From the NCBI GenBank assembly GCA_036874045.1, contig CM072343.1, positions 5,786,001 through 5,850,000 on the forward strand: a stretch of DNA of 64,000 bases. Direction: 5' to 3'. Made by a program: the position numbers and the translations under genes. Each line of letters starts with the position of its first letter. The stretch's first letter is position 1. Below the pieces are notes generated by a model. It saw only the letters and a program-made list of their open reading frames with translations, did no database searches and was not told where the DNA came from. The DNA comes from Cymodocea nodosa (Eukaryota > Streptophyta > Magnoliopsida > Alismatales > Cymodoceaceae). This document shows, one piece after another, positions 46,468 through 59,157 of this stretch.

Positions 46468-49137
46468 ATCAGCATCAGTATATCCTATAAGATCTATTGA
46501 ACTATCCTTAGAATAATACAGTCTGAAATTTTTAGTTCCTTATATATATCTAAATATTCTTTTAACTACAATTGAGTGTGATTCTCTAGGATTAGATTGA
46601 AATCTAGCACAAACACACACAACTAACATAATATCAGGTCTACTAATAGTCAAATAAAGTAAAGAATCAATCATACTTCTGTATTTTCTTTGATCTATTG
46701 ATTTTCCTATATCATCAATATCTAACTTTAAAGAAATACTCATAGGAGTTCCTCGAATCCTTGTATCATTAAAATTAAATTTCTTAAGCATTTCATCTGC
46801 ATATTTTTCTTGATTTAAAAATATACCTTTATCCATTTGCTTAATTTGAAGTCCTAGAAAATATGAAAGTTCTCCAATCATACTCATTTAAAACTGATTA
46901 GTCATCTCTTAAGAGAATATTTTTATCAACTTATCAGAGGTTGCTCCAAAGATTATATCATCCACGTATATTTGAACAACAATCTGATCTTTACCGTCTC
47001 TCTTGATAAATAGAGTATGATCCACTTTTCCCATGATATAGCCTTTTTCTATTAAAAAAGTATATAATCTTTCATACCATGATCTAGGTGCTTGCTTCAA
47101 ACCATATAAGGCTTTCTTCAATTTATACATAAACTCAGGATTTTTAATATCTTCAAATCGAGGTGGTTGTTTTACATAGACTTCTACATTAATTAAACCA
47201 GTTAGAAATGCACTCTTTACATCCATTTGAAATAATTTAAAATCCATATAACAAGCATAGGCCAATAATATTCTAATACTTTCTAACCTAGCCATAGGAG
47301 CAAATGTTTCATCATAATCTAGTCCTTCTTCCTGTGTATACCCTTGTGCAACTAATCTAGCTTTGTTCCTTATAACTTGATCTGTTTCGTTAGTTTTGTT
47401 TCTAAAGATCCACTTTGTACCTATTATGGACTGATTTTCTGGTGGAAAAACTACTTCCCAAACATCATTTCTGATGAATTGATTTAGTTCTTCTTGCATT
47501 GCCACTATCCAATTTTCATCAGATAATGCTTCTTGTATATTCCTTGGTTCCACCATAGAAACAAAAATACACATGCTACATAAATTTACTGAAGCTCTAG
47601 TTTTAACTCCCTCATTAATATTACCAATGACTTGAGTAATGGGATGTGATGAAGAATAACGCCAATTTCTCTGATTTTCCTCAATATTTTCATCAACATC
47701 TAAAGGTCCATCACTTTCATCATTAGTTTGATCATTTAAGTTCATATTTTTGATTTTCTCAAATAAATCTTCAATCTCTCTATTGATCTCTAACTCTTTT
47801 GAGAGATTGATCATATCATCATTATCAGCTTTAGATTGAGATTCTCTAAAAGTATTTTCATTGAAGCTTACATGGAGGGTTTCTTCAATAGTTCTAGAAG
47901 TCTTGTTATATACTCTATAGGCTTTACTTCTAGTAGAGTAACCTAGAAAAATTCCTTCATCCGCTTTGGCTTGAAATTTATCCCTTTTATCCTTAGTATT
48001 AAGAACAAAACACTTGCAGCCAAATGGTTTCATATAGGAAATTTTTGGAACCCTATTAAACATAATTTCAAAAGGAGTTTTATTAACACGAGGTCTTAAA
48101 TGACTTCTGCTAATAACATAACAAGCTGTATTCACTACTTCAGCCCAAAGATTTTGAGGTAACTTATGTTCATTCAACATAGTTCTGGCCATTTCCTGAA
48201 GTGATCTATTCTTTCTCTCAACAACACCATTTTGACATGGTGCTCTTGGAAAAGAAAATCTGTGATCAATACCATGCTTATTACAATAATTATCCATTTG
48301 ATCATTATCAAATTCAATACCATGATCACTCCTAAGTTTTTGAATAGAGACACTTTGTTCATTTTGAACAAGATTGCAAAACATTTTAAACTTTTCAAAA
48401 ACTTCTATCTTAGATGCTAGAAAATATACCCAAGTGTATCTAGAGAAGTCATCTACTAAAACAAATACATACCGTTTACCACCAAGACTCATGATTCTTG
48501 TTGATCGAAATAGATCCATATGTATAAGTTCTAAGACTCTCTTGCTTGAAATATCAATTTTGGATTTAATAGAGTTTTTATGAAGTTTACCTAACTCACA
48601 TACATCACACATAAAGTCCTTTGAGTATTTAATCTTTGGTAAACCTCTCACTAAATGTTTTCTAGATAGTTTATGTAACAGTTTCATAATTATATGCCCA
48701 ATCCTTCTATACCATAGATATGCCTCACTAGTTTCAGCTAGCAAACATTAATTTAAATCAACTACACTAGAAGGTAAAGATAAAATACACACAGAACCTT
48801 TTCTTTTAGCAATAAACTTAATTTCATCTGTATTTTTATCAATAATGTTGCATACATTATCTTCAAACACCACATAATATCCATTTTCAGTTAGTTTTAT
48901 AACACTCAGCAAATTAAATCGTAGGTTTTCTACATATAGTACATTCGAAATAATACATGTCGAAGTTATTTGAACATTACCCATACCTATGATTTTATCT
49001 TTGCTTTTGTTTCCAAATGTTACACTTCCATTCATGGTATTTGTAAAATTTTATAGTAGACTTTTCTATCCGGTCATGTGACTTGACGCTCCACTGTCCA
49101 AGATCCATTTTGATGTTGTTTCCTCCTGCAAAACAAA
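46468..49137 (-). pseudogene. pol of segment J: protease, integrase, reverse transcriptase, start of RNase H
   Basis: Protease/linker near 49080-48750, integrase zinc finger (YRRIGHIIMKLLHKL ... CDVCELGKLHK), core DLFRSTRI, LRSDHGIEFDN and CQNGVVERKNRS, RT with [33 protein letters not shown] and the connection MSTSL-type region near 46740. A 611-codon stretch (48744-46909) is open. Stops: one Ser codon near 48745 and two Glu-to-TAA changes near 46908 and 46888. The catalytic DDE of integrase and YVDD of RT are present. Confidence 0.9.
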
Positions 49138-50606
49138 TTAAGAAAAACTTTTTCTTGGTACCCAATGTTGTTGAGGACCAAGTTCATTAAACGCATATTT
49201 CTTCTTTTTGTTTAAAAATAGTTTAGCATTATCATTTACATTCTTATTAGTTGTAAGTACTATAGACTTATTTTTAACATCATACTTACTTATAGCATTA
49301 TTGCTCTTATAATCATTCTTTTTGTTTTCAGATGTAGTATAACCAAGACCAAACCGATTTTTATCAGATGTTAATTTATTTTGGTCATGCTCATACATTT
49401 CAGAAAGTTCATACCAAGATTTTGTACTAGTATTAACATTTTCCGTACATACAAAATCTTTTTCTACACAAGAATTTTCAGATTTATCACATGCAGAATG
49501 AGTAATTGGTCTCACACTAGTGTTTTGAATTACATGCTCGGGTTTCTGAATTTTCAGTTTACTACAATTGTCTGAAATTTTAGGGACATTAGAAACTGAA
49601 TTTCCAGAACAAGAAACAAGATTTTTAGAAACATTAATAGTCATGTTAGAAGTACAATTTGACAAATCACATTGATTTATATTATTACTACATGATTCAT
49701 CCCTTGAAGTACCTACTTCTACATATTTATTATCTTGTTTCATGATAAAAGGAATTTTAGTCTTAGATTTACTTGAACTACAGCTAATAAATCTTTTATT
49801 GGCTTGAGATTCAGGATATTCAAGATAATCAAATCCGAAGCCAAATTTATATGACATCACAGGGGTACTAGTTTGTTTGTCTAACTTAGTTTGACTTAAA
49901 TTCCATTTCTCAATGGTAGAATTTAAATCTTGCTCTCTCAATTTTAATTTATCTATCTCTAATTCAAGTTCATTTATATTTTTTCTCAAGATTTCATTTT
50001 CAGATTCTATCTTTAATTTTTCTGCATTTGTATTTTGTATTTGTTCATGCAAGACACATTCATTAAATCTAAATTTATGCAAATCTATAGCATGATTTTC
50101 ATTATCACATTTAAACTTTTCTAAAGTAGTAGATAGGAAACAATTTTCTTCTTCCACAATGGATAAAGAGTTTCTAATATTCTTATTTTCCAGTTTACAA
50201 ACTTTAAGTTTTTGTAATAAAGCATGATAAGCACATAATAATTCATCAAAGTTAAAATCTGAATGACTTTCAGGATCACATATTACCTCAGACTCATCTG
50301 CCATGAAGCACACATGAGCAACGTCTTCTAACTCTTGTTCTCCTTCTAAATGTGAAGATTTTGATGATGATTCCTCATATTCAAACTCTTCAGATGTGTC
50401 ATCCCAAGTGACCTTTAAAGCCTTTTTCTTGTAAAACTTTTTTTGAATTTTCTAAGCCATCTTCTTCTGATTTGTCCTACTTTGCTTTTCATTTTTCCTT
50501 ATAAGACAATCTGGAGAAAGATGTCCAGGTTTCTTACAATTGTAACATACATACTTTTTGGATGAAGAATTCTTGTCATTCAGTGATTTTGACGTTGAGG
50601 GTTTGT
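49138..50606 (-). pseudogene. gag of segment J, C-terminal two thirds
   Basis: From the zinc knuckle (CYNCKKPGHLSPDC, about 50560-50515) through VTWDDTSEEFEYEES, the coiled-coil-like segment, the Asn/Ser-rich tail and QQHWVPRKSFS to the conserved TAA at 49140-49138. One Gln-to-TAG change near 50452. The N-terminal third is missing. Confidence 0.88.
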
Positions 50607-51335
50607 CTTAGATGCTAGAAAATATACCTAAGTGTATCTAGAGAAGTCATCTACTAAAACAAATACATACCGTTTACCACCAAGACTCATGATTCTTGTT
50701 GGTCCAAATAGATCCATATGTATAAGTTCTAAGACTCTCTTGCTTGAAATATCAGTTTTGGATTTAAAAGAGTTTTTATGAAGTTTACCTAACTCACATG
50801 CATCACACATAAAGTCCTTTGAGTATTTAATCTTTGGTAAACCTCTCACTAAATGTTTTCTAGATAGTTTATGTAACAGTTTCATATTTATATGCCCAAT
50901 CCTTCTATGCCATAGATATGCCTCACTAGTTTCAGCTAACAAACATGAATTTAAATCAACTACACTAGAAGGTAAAGATAAAATACACACAGAACCTTTT
51001 CTTTTAGCAATAAACTTAATTTCATTTCTATTTTTATCAATAATTTTGCATACATTATCTTCAAACACCACATAATATCCATTTTCAGTTAGTTTTATAA
51101 CACTCAGCAAATTAAATCCTAGGTTTTCTACATATAGTACATTTGAAATAATACAAGTCGAAGTTATTTGAACATTACCCATACCTATGATTTTATCTTT
51201 GCTTTTGTTTCCAAATGTTACACTTCCATCCATGGTATTTGTAAAATTTTGTAGTAGACTTTTCTATCCGGTCATGTGACTTGACACTCCACTATCCAAG
51301 ATCCATTTAGATGTTGTTTCCTCCTACAAAACAAA
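50607..51335 (-). pseudogene. protease and integrase N-terminal part, segment K
   Basis: Protease DSGVSSHMT near 51290, then an open 201-codon stretch (51233-50628) with GMGNVQITSTCIISNVLYV, the zinc finger HRRIGHINMKLLHK ... CDACELGKLHK, and the first catalytic Asp in HMDLFGPTRI. Stops lie near 50626 and 51262. Ends at the junction 50606/50607. Confidence 0.88.
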
Positions 51336-51903
51336 TTAAGAAAAACTTTTTCTTGGTACCCAATGTTGTTGAGGACCAGTTCATTAAACGCATATTTCTT
51401 CTTTTTGTTTAAAAATAGTTTAGCATTATCATTTACATTCTTATTAGTTGTAAGTACTATAGACTTATTTTTAACATTATACTTACTTATAGCATTATTG
51501 CTCCTATAATCATTCTTTTGTTTTCAGATGAAATATAACCAAGACCAAACTGATTTTTATCAGTTGTTAATATATTTTGGTCATGCTCATAAATTTCAGT
51601 AAGTTCATACCAAGATTTTGTACTAGTATTAACATTTTCCGTACATACAAAATCTTTTTCTACACATAAATTTTTAGATAAAGGACATGCAGAATGAGTA
51701 ATTGGTCTAACACCAATGTTTTGAATTACATGCTTGGGTTTCTGAATTTCCAATTTACTACAATTGTCTGAAAATTTTAGAAACATTAGTAATTGAATTT
51801 CCAGAACAAGAAACAAGATTTTTAGAAACATTTATAATCATGTCTGAAGTACATTTTGACAAATCACATTCATTTATATTATTACTACATGATTCATCCC
51901 TTG
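51336..51903 (-). pseudogene. gag C-terminal part, segment K
   Basis: Ends with the conserved gag stop TAA (51338-51336). Contains KSWYELTEIYEHDQN and related tail sequence with several small frameshifts. Interrupted at 51903 by element L within NINECDLSKC-type sequence. Confidence 0.85.
51899..51903. repeat. left flank of element L, expected duplication CCTTG
   Basis: The five bases before the L LTR are CCTTG. The matching right copy would lie after 64000 and cannot be seen. Confidence 0.5.
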
Positions 51904-52522
51904 TGTTGAGTATTTTTGTTTTGATGATGTGTGCTGAATGAAAATAATCATATTTGCTCAATTACTATTGCTTGTGAAAAGAAATTAAAATCATCAATTA
52001 ATACAGAAAAAGCTTACTGATATAAATACTTGTCTGTATTGGATCTGAACTTAATAACTAGTCGTTTCGTTGCATTAATTTCTCATTTAGCTAAACGTTA
52101 AGTTAACGTGTGTTTTTATTGAAAAGCATGATATGTTTTAATGTTATATCTTCTGTATCATGAACAGTGCACATTTAGACAACTCGTTAAGTTAGAGTTT
52201 TGTTTGTATAGAGGTCACGTGAGAACTCGTTAAGTTAGAGGCTTAAAGGTTAAAATAGGTCACATGATAACTCATTAAATTAGTGAGTAAAAGAAGAGAC
52301 GAACTCATTAAGTTAGTGTTATACACATGGTGAAATTATAAGTTACGAATGTTGTATTGTATCACGTGAGGTGCACATGTTTAACTCGTTAAGTTAACAT
52401 AACTAAACGCGTTGAGTTGCTATATTGAACACTAAGGCAACGCGTTAGGTTAGCGTTATAAACTTAAGTTGTTATTTTTGCACATGGTAAAATTCTTATT
52501 ATAAAAACATTTGTTTATTACT

Positions 52523-52618
52523 GGTTCGTTGAGTTATCATAAAACAACGGAGATGGTTCGTTGAGTTATCATAACACAACGGAGATGGTTCGTTGAATTA
52601 GCATAACACCACAGACTT
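52523..52618 (+). repeat. three 32-bp tandem repeats in the LTR of L
   Basis: GGTTCGTTGAGTTATCATAA opens each unit (third unit diverged), starting at 52523, 52555 and 52587. Units one and two differ at a single base. They occupy the position of the CCGAAA block in LTRs F and H. Confidence 0.88.
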
Positions 52619-52949
52619 AGTTCATTGAGTTAGCTACAGTACTTGTCACGTGAAATGGCACATGAGGAACTCGTTAAGTTAGAAACGTTAAGTTATATAT
52701 ATACTTGTGTTACTCGTTTAGTTAACATTAAAGTAATGACTTCTTATTACACTGATGAAAAACTTTTGGATGAGAAAGTTTAGTTTGCAGGAAATTTTTC
52801 AGAGATCCAGGACTGATGATTAAAGAAAATTCGAAATATAAACGTTGGTTAGAACGTGTGTGTTTCGATGAAGGAAAAAGAAAAGACGTGGAGAAGTGGA
52901 AAACTGGTGGTGGTTAAACGTGAAGGATATACATGAAATGAAGATAAAG

Positions 52950-52957
52950 TATAAAAG
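52950..52957 (+). promoter_or_regulatory. TATA box of the LTR of L
   Basis: TATAAAAG, conserved in F and H. Transcription would start about 30 bp downstream, giving an R-U5 of roughly 600 bp. Confidence 0.6.
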
Positions 52958-53582
52958 GCATAGAATTCTCGTTGATCAATTTATCCTTGCACACAAAAAG
53001 AAAAATCTTTTCAAGGATCAAACCATCCCTGCACACCAAAAGAAAATTCTTTTTCAAGGATCAAAAACACCTTCTCGAGGAAAATCTCTCAAGTGGAAGA
53101 AAGTTCAGTGAAGCATAAAAAGGTAAGATTTTCGTCACTGAAGATTTGAAGTATCAGAAGGAAGAAGTTCAGTGAAGCATAAAAAGGTAAGATTTTCGTA
53201 ACTGAAGATTTAAAGTATCAGAAGAAAGCAAATTCGGTGAAGCATGAAAAGACAAGATATTCGTCACTGAAGAATTGTTGAAGAAGAAAAAGAAGAAGAA
53301 GAAAGATCTCAAACAGGGAGAAAAGTTTTAAATTCCACAAATTAGTTTTCTCTATTTGTAGTTATGAAATTGTTTAGATGATACATGGTATTGAAATATA
53401 ATTGCATCTACAATTTCTGAGGAGAATTGAAATGTATATTGTAATTAAAACCTTGAATAAAAATGATTTTATGAAAACAATGTCTCGACTTGTTTTTGAG
53501 TTTTAAAGTTTCAATTATATTTTAGAAAATATTAAAAATACACAATTCACCCCCCTCTTGTGTAGCCATACGATCCTACAAG

Positions 53583-53595
53583 TGGTATCAGAGCT
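53583..53595 (+). other. primer-binding site of Sirevirus L
   Basis: TGGTATCAGAGCT, two bases after the LTR; perfect match to the initiator tRNA-Met type site. A 185-bp leader without features follows up to gag. Confidence 0.93.
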
Positions 53596-53780
53596 TTGTT
53601 AATAATCTTTGATATAAAATTGATACCAACTTATTCAATATCATTGGTTATTCTACCTTCCTTGTTTTTAAACAGAAATTAATATCTGAGCATACGTTTA
53701 ACTCTATTGATTTAAGGCTCAAGTTGTTTTAAAGTTTTTAGACTGTTTAAAATCAAATAGGTTGAAAAATCTAAGGTAAA

Positions 53781-56039
53781 ATGGCTACTAAAAATGGTAA
53801 TTTTTCTTTATATGAAGGACAAAATCTTAATCGTCCTCCTTTATTTTATGGAATACATTTTGAATATTGGAAATATAGGATGACTGTTTTTCTTCAAAGT
53901 ATAGAACATAAGTTGTGGTTCATGATTTCTAAACCATATACTCTGTTAACTACTCCTTATAATACTTGGACAATTACTGAAAAAGAAAATGAAACTCTGA
54001 ATGCTAAGGGCTTAAATATTTTATTTTGTGCATTGAGTTATGAACAGTTCAGTAAAGTGTCGGCATATAAATCTACTAATGAGGTGTGGCATGCATTAGA
54101 AGTTTCACATGAAGGTACTTCTCAAGTTAAAGAGACAAAAATAAACATGTTGATTCATAAGTATGAACTCTTTAAGATGCATGAAGACGAAAATATTTCT
54201 GAGATGTTTTCTAGATTTCTTGATATCATAAACTCTTTAAAATGTTTAGGAAAGAATTTTGAACAGAAGGATTTGGTGAGGAAAATTCTCAGATCCCTAA
54301 GTTCTAAATGGTCTCAAAAAGTAACATCAATTGAGGAATCACGAGATTTAAATGTTTATTCTATGAATGAACTTATAGGAAATTTAATAGCTTATGAAGT
54401 TCAATTAAATGAATCACTGAGTCACAACAAACTAAAAATGAAGAAAGAAATAGCCTTCGAAATTAATTCAGATTCTGATATATCTACTGATTCTGACGAG
54501 GATTTGATTTTGCTGACTAGGAAATTCAAGAAAGCATGGAAAGCTAGGAAACAGCAAAGGAACAAAAATGATAAACCCTCAATGTCAAAATCATTGAATG
54601 ACAAGAATTCTTCAACCAGAAAGTATGTATGTTACAACTGTAAGAAACCTAGACATCTTTCTCCAGATTGTCTTATGAGGAAAAATGAAAAGCAAAGTAG
54701 GACAAATCAGAAGATGACGGCGCAGAAAACTCAGAAAAAGTTTTACAAGAAAAAGGCTTTGAAGGTCACTTGGGATGACACGTCTGAAGAGTCTGAATCT
54801 GAGGAATCAGCATTAAAATCTTCACATTCAGAAGGAGAACAAGAGTTAGAAGACGTTGCTCATGTGTGCTTCATGGCAGATGAGTTTGAGGTAATATCTG
54901 ATCCTGAAAGTCATTCAGATTTCAACTTTGATGAATTATTATGTGCTTATCATGCATTATTACAAAAACTTAAAGTATGTAAACTGGAAAATAAGAATAT
55001 TAGAAAATCTTCATCCATTATGGAAGAAGAAAATTGTTTCCTATCTACTACTTTAGAAAAGTTTAAATGTGATAATGAAAATCATGCTAGAGATTTGCAA
55101 AAATTTAGATTTAATGAATGTATCTTGCATGAAAAAATACAGAATATAAATGCTGAAAAATTAAAGATAGAATCTGAAAATGAAATGTTGAGAAACAATA
55201 TAAATGAACTTGAATTAGAGATAGAAAAATTAAAATTGAGAGAGCAAGATTTAAATTCTACCTTTGAGAAATGGAATTTAAGTCAAACTAAGTTAGACAA
55301 ACTAACTAGTACCCCCGCGGTGTCTTATAAATTTGGCTTATGATTTGATTATCCTGAATATCCTGAATCTCAAGCTAATAAAGGATTTATTAGTTGCAGT
55401 TCAAGTAAATCTAAAACTAAAATTCCTTTTATTATGAAACAAGGTAATAAATATGTAGAAGTAGATACTTCAAGGGATGAATCATGTAGTAATAATATAA
55501 ATCAATGTGATTTGTCAAATTGTACTTCTAACATGACTATAAATGTTTCTAAAAATCTTGTTTCTTGTTCTGGAAATTCAGTTTCTAATGTTTCTAAAAT
55601 TTCAGACAATTGTAGTAAACTGAAAATTCAGAAACCTGAGCTTGCAATTCAATACACTAGTATTAGACCAATTACTCATTCTGCATGTGATAAAATAAAA
55701 AATTCTTGTGCAGAAAAAGATTTTGTATGTACGGAAAGTGTTAATACAAGTACAAAATCTTGGTATGAACTTACAGAAATGTATAAGCATGACCAAAATA
55801 AATTAACATCTGATAAAAATATGTTTGGTCTTGATTATACTACATCTGAAAACAAAAAGAATGATTGCAAAAGCAATAATGCTATATGTGAGTATGAAGC
55901 TAATGATAAATCAATAGTACTTACAACTAATAAGAATATAAATGATAATGTTAAACTATTTTTAAACAAAAAGAAGAAATATGCGTTTAATGAACTTAGT
56001 ACTCAACAACATTGGGTACCAAGAAAAAGTTTTTCTTAA
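53781..56039 (+). pseudogene. gag of Sirevirus L
   Basis: Capsid and nucleocapsid precursor that packages the element RNA in cytoplasmic particles. 753 codons including the stop. N-terminal UBN2-like domain (about residues 10-190: SLYEGQNLNRPPLF, WKYRMTVFLQS, SRFLDIINSLKCLGKNF); basic linker; zinc knuckle CYNCKKPRHLSPDC at about 284-297 with the usual Gly replaced by Arg; acidic Ser/Glu stretch; coiled-coil-like segment at about 390-510; Asn/Ser/Cys-rich tail. Start chosen by conservation with F (30422) and G (20391). One premature TGA at 55341-55343. The terminal TAA is in frame with pol and conserved in F, J and K. Confidence 0.93.
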
Positions 56040-59000
56040 TTTGTGTTGCAGGAGGAAACAACATCAAAATGGATCATGGACAGTGGAGCGTCAAGTCACA
56101 TGACCGGACAAAAAAGTTTATTACAAAATTTTACAAATACCATGAAAGAAAGTGTAACATTTGGAAACAAAAGCAAAGATAAAATCATAGGTATGGGCAA
56201 TGTTCAAATAACTCCTACTTGTGTTATTTCGAATGTACTATATGTAGAAAACCTAGGATTTAATTTGCTGAGTGTCATAAAACTAACTGAAAATGGATAT
56301 TACGTAGTGTTTGAAGATAATGTATGCAAAATTATTGATAAAAATACAGATGAAATTAAGTTTATTGCTAAAAGAAAAGGTTCTGTATGTATTTTATCTT
56401 TACCTTCTGGTGCAGTTGATTTAAATTCATGTTTGCTAGCTGAAACTAGTGATACATATCTATGGCATAGAAGGATTGGGCATATAAATATGAGACTGTT
56501 ACATAAACTATCTAGAAAACATTTAGTGAGAGGTTTACCAAAGATTAAATACTCAAAGAACTTTATGTGTGATGCATGTGAGTGAGGTAAACTTCACAAA
56601 AACTCTTTTAAATCCAAAACTGATATTTCAAGCAATAGAGTCTTAGAACTTATACATATGGATCTATTTGGACCAACAAGAATCATGAGTCTTGGTGGTA
56701 AACGGTATGTATTTGTTTTAGTAGATGACTTCTCTAGATACACTTGGGTATATTTTCTAGCATCTAAGACAGAAGTTTTTGAAAAATTTAAAATGTTTTG
56801 CAATTTTGTTCAAAATGAGCAAAGTGTCTCTATTCAAAAACTTAGGAGTGATCATGGAACTGAATTTGATAATGATCAAATGGATAACTATTGTAATGAG
56901 CATGGCATTGATCACAGATTTTCTTTTCCAAGAGCACCGTGTCAAAATGGTGTTGTTGAGATAAAGAATAGATCACTTCAAGAAATGTCCAGAACTATGT
57001 TGAATGAACATAAGTTACCTCAAAATCTTTGGGCTGAAGCAGTAAATACAGCTTGTTATGTTATTAACAGAAGTCATTTAAGACCACATGTTAATAAAAC
57101 TCCTTTTGAAATTATGTTTAGTAGGATTCCAAAAATTTCCTATATGAAACCATTTGGCGGCAAGTGTTTTATTCTTAATACTAAGGATAAAAGGGATAAA
57201 TTTCAAGCCAAATCGGATGAAGGAATTTTTGTAGGTTACTCTACTAGAAGTAAAGCCTATAGAGTATATAACAAGACTTCTAGGACTATTGAATAAACCC
57301 TCCATGTAAGCTTCAATGAAAATTCTCTTAGAGAATCTCAATCTAAAGCTGATAATGATGATATGATCAATTTTCCAAATGAGTTAGAGATCAATAGAGA
57401 GATTGATGATTTATCTAAGAAAATCAAAAATATGAACTTAAATGATCAAACTAATGATGAAAGTGATGGACTTTCAGATGTTGATGAGAATATTGAGGAA
57501 AATCAGAGAAATTGGCGTTATTCTTCATCACATCCCATTACTCAAGTCATTGGTAATATTAATGAGGGAGTTAAAACTAGAGCATCAGTAAATTTAAATA
57601 GTATGTGTATGTTTGTTTCTATGGTAGAACCAAGGAATATACAAGAAGCATTATCTGATGAAAATTGGATAGTGGCAATGCAAGAAGAACTAAATCAATT
57701 CATCAGAAATGATGGATGGGAATTAGTCTCTCCACCAGAAAATCAGTCCATAATAGGTACAAAGTGGATCTTTAGAAACAAAACTAACGAAACTGGTCAA
57801 ATTATAAGGAATAAAGCTAGATTAGTTGCACAAGGGTATACACAGGAAGAAGGATTAGATTATGATGAAACATTTGCTCCTGCAGCTAGGTTAGAAAGTA
57901 TTAGAATATTATTGGCCTATGCTTGTTATATGGATTTTAAATTATATCAAATGGATGTAAAGAGTGCATTTCTAAATGGTTTAATTAATGAAGAAGTCTA
58001 TGTAAAACAACCACCTGGATTTGAAGATATTAAAAATCCTGACTTTGTGTATAAATTGAAGAAAGCCTTATATGGTTTGAAGCAAGCACCTAGATCATGG
58101 TATGAAAGATTGTCTACTTTTTTAATAGAAAAAGGCTATATCATGGGAAAAGTGGATCATACTCTATTTATTAAGAGAGATGGTAAAGATCAGATTGTTG
58201 TTCAAATATACGTGGATGATATAATCTTTGGAGCAACCTCTAATAAGTTGATAGAAATATTCTCTGAAGAGATGACTAATCAGTTTGAAATGAGTATGAT
58301 AGGAGAACTTTCATATTTTCTAGGACTTCAAATTAAGCAAATGGATAAAGGTATATTTTTAAATCAGGAAAAATATGCAGATGAAATGCTTAAGAAATTT
58401 AATTTTAATGATACAAGGATTCGAGGAACTCCTATGAGTACTACTTTAAAGTTAGATATTGATGATATAGGAAAATCTATAGATCAAAGAAAATACAGAA
58501 GTTTGATTGGTTCTTTACTTTATTTGACTGCTAGTAGACCTGATATTATGTTTGTTGTGTGTGTTTGTACTAGATTTCAATCTAATCCTAAAGAATCACA
58601 ATTAATTGCAGTTAAAAGAATATTTAGATATATACAAGGAACTAAAAATTTCGGACTGTATTATTCTAAGGATAGTTCAATAGATCTTATAGGATATACT
58701 GATGCTGATTATGCAGGATCTAAATCTGATAGAAAGAGTACCAGTGGCACATGTCAATTATTGGGAAATAATTTGGTTGTGGTTTAGTAAAAAGCAAAAC
58801 TGTGTAGCACTTTCTACTACAGAAGCTGAATATGTTGCTATTGCACTGTGTTGCACTCAGATTCTGTGGATAAGGCAAACTTTAGAAGATTTTGGATTAT
58901 CTTATGATATAACTGAGATTTATTGTGACAGTAGTTCTGCAATAAATCTTTCCAAAAATCGTGTATTACATTCAAGAGCAAATCATATAGAGGTTAGACA

Positions 59001-59157
59001 TCGTTTTCTAGGAGATAACGTAATTAAAGGAAAAATTAAATTAGAATTTGTGTCTAGTAAAAATCAATTAGCTGATATATTTACAAAACCTCTAGACGAA
59101 AATACATTCTGCAACATTAGATTAAATTTAGGTATTTGTAGGCTATGTGATGTGTAA
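56040..59157 (+). pseudogene. pol of Sirevirus L: protease, integrase, reverse transcriptase, RNase H
   Basis: In frame with gag. Protease DSGASSHMTGQK near 56078; integrase zinc finger HRRIGHINMRLLHKL ... CDACE near 56465-56580; core with HMDLFGPTRI, LRSDHGTEFDN and QNGVVEIKNRS (Arg to Ile after the catalytic Glu); RT with [32 protein letters not shown] and YVDDIIFG; RNase H with YTDADYAGSKSD, STTEAEY, and the end CRLCDV. Breaks: TGA at 56583-56585, TAA at 57294-57296, and a 2-bp loss near 58775 that shifts RNase H into another frame. Otherwise full length. Confidence 0.95.
56050..56051 (+). promoter_or_regulatory. candidate splice acceptor between gag and pol
   Basis: TTAATTTGTGTTGCAG followed by GAGG, thirteen bases after the gag stop. 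J has TTGTTTTGCAG and K TTGTTTTGTAG at the same place; F has GTTGTAAGAG. A T-rich tract plus AG fits a plant 3' splice site, but it is also coding sequence of the gag-pol frame. Function unproven. Confidence 0.3.

Larger units (their letters stand above)
46468..50606 (-). mobile_element. Sirevirus segment J (gag to RNase H), ends missing
   Basis: Minus-strand piece of the main family from the zinc-knuckle region of gag (50606) to the first codons of RNase H (46468). All coding parts are in one frame with a few stops. Left junction is with LTR M, right junction with segment K, where gag passes into integrase of K at a GTC/TGTC overlap. Confidence 0.85.
50607..51903 (-). mobile_element. Sirevirus segment K (gag end, protease, integrase start), split by L
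   Basis: Minus-strand piece covering the gag C-terminus, protease and integrase as far as VLVDDFSRYT, about 97% identical by eye to the matching part of J. It runs leftwards directly into gag of J. Its right side is interrupted by insertion of L at 51904, so the remainder of K should lie beyond the window. Confidence 0.83.
51904..53580 (+). repeat. 5' LTR of Sirevirus L
   Basis: 1677 bp, TGTTGAGTAT...CGATCCTACA. U3 has repeated AACTCGTTAAGTTAG units alternating with CACGTG; TATA box at 52950; R-U5 has the AAG-rich AGTGAAGCATAAAAAGG repeats (about 53105-53250) and the terminal CACCCCCCTC box. It lacks the CCGAAA block of F and H and has a 32-bp tandem repeat at that place. Confidence 0.95.

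Noticed and set aside
46909..48744. Long 611-codon open frame as a possible functional host or element gene
   Set aside because: It is the middle of a Sirevirus pol bounded by stop codons that interrupt the same frame. It is a relic without start, gag or RNase H.
53583..53595. tRNA gene signal at the TGGTATCAGAGC sites
   Set aside because: Only the complement of a tRNA 3' end is present; no cloverleaf surrounds it. These are primer-binding sites.
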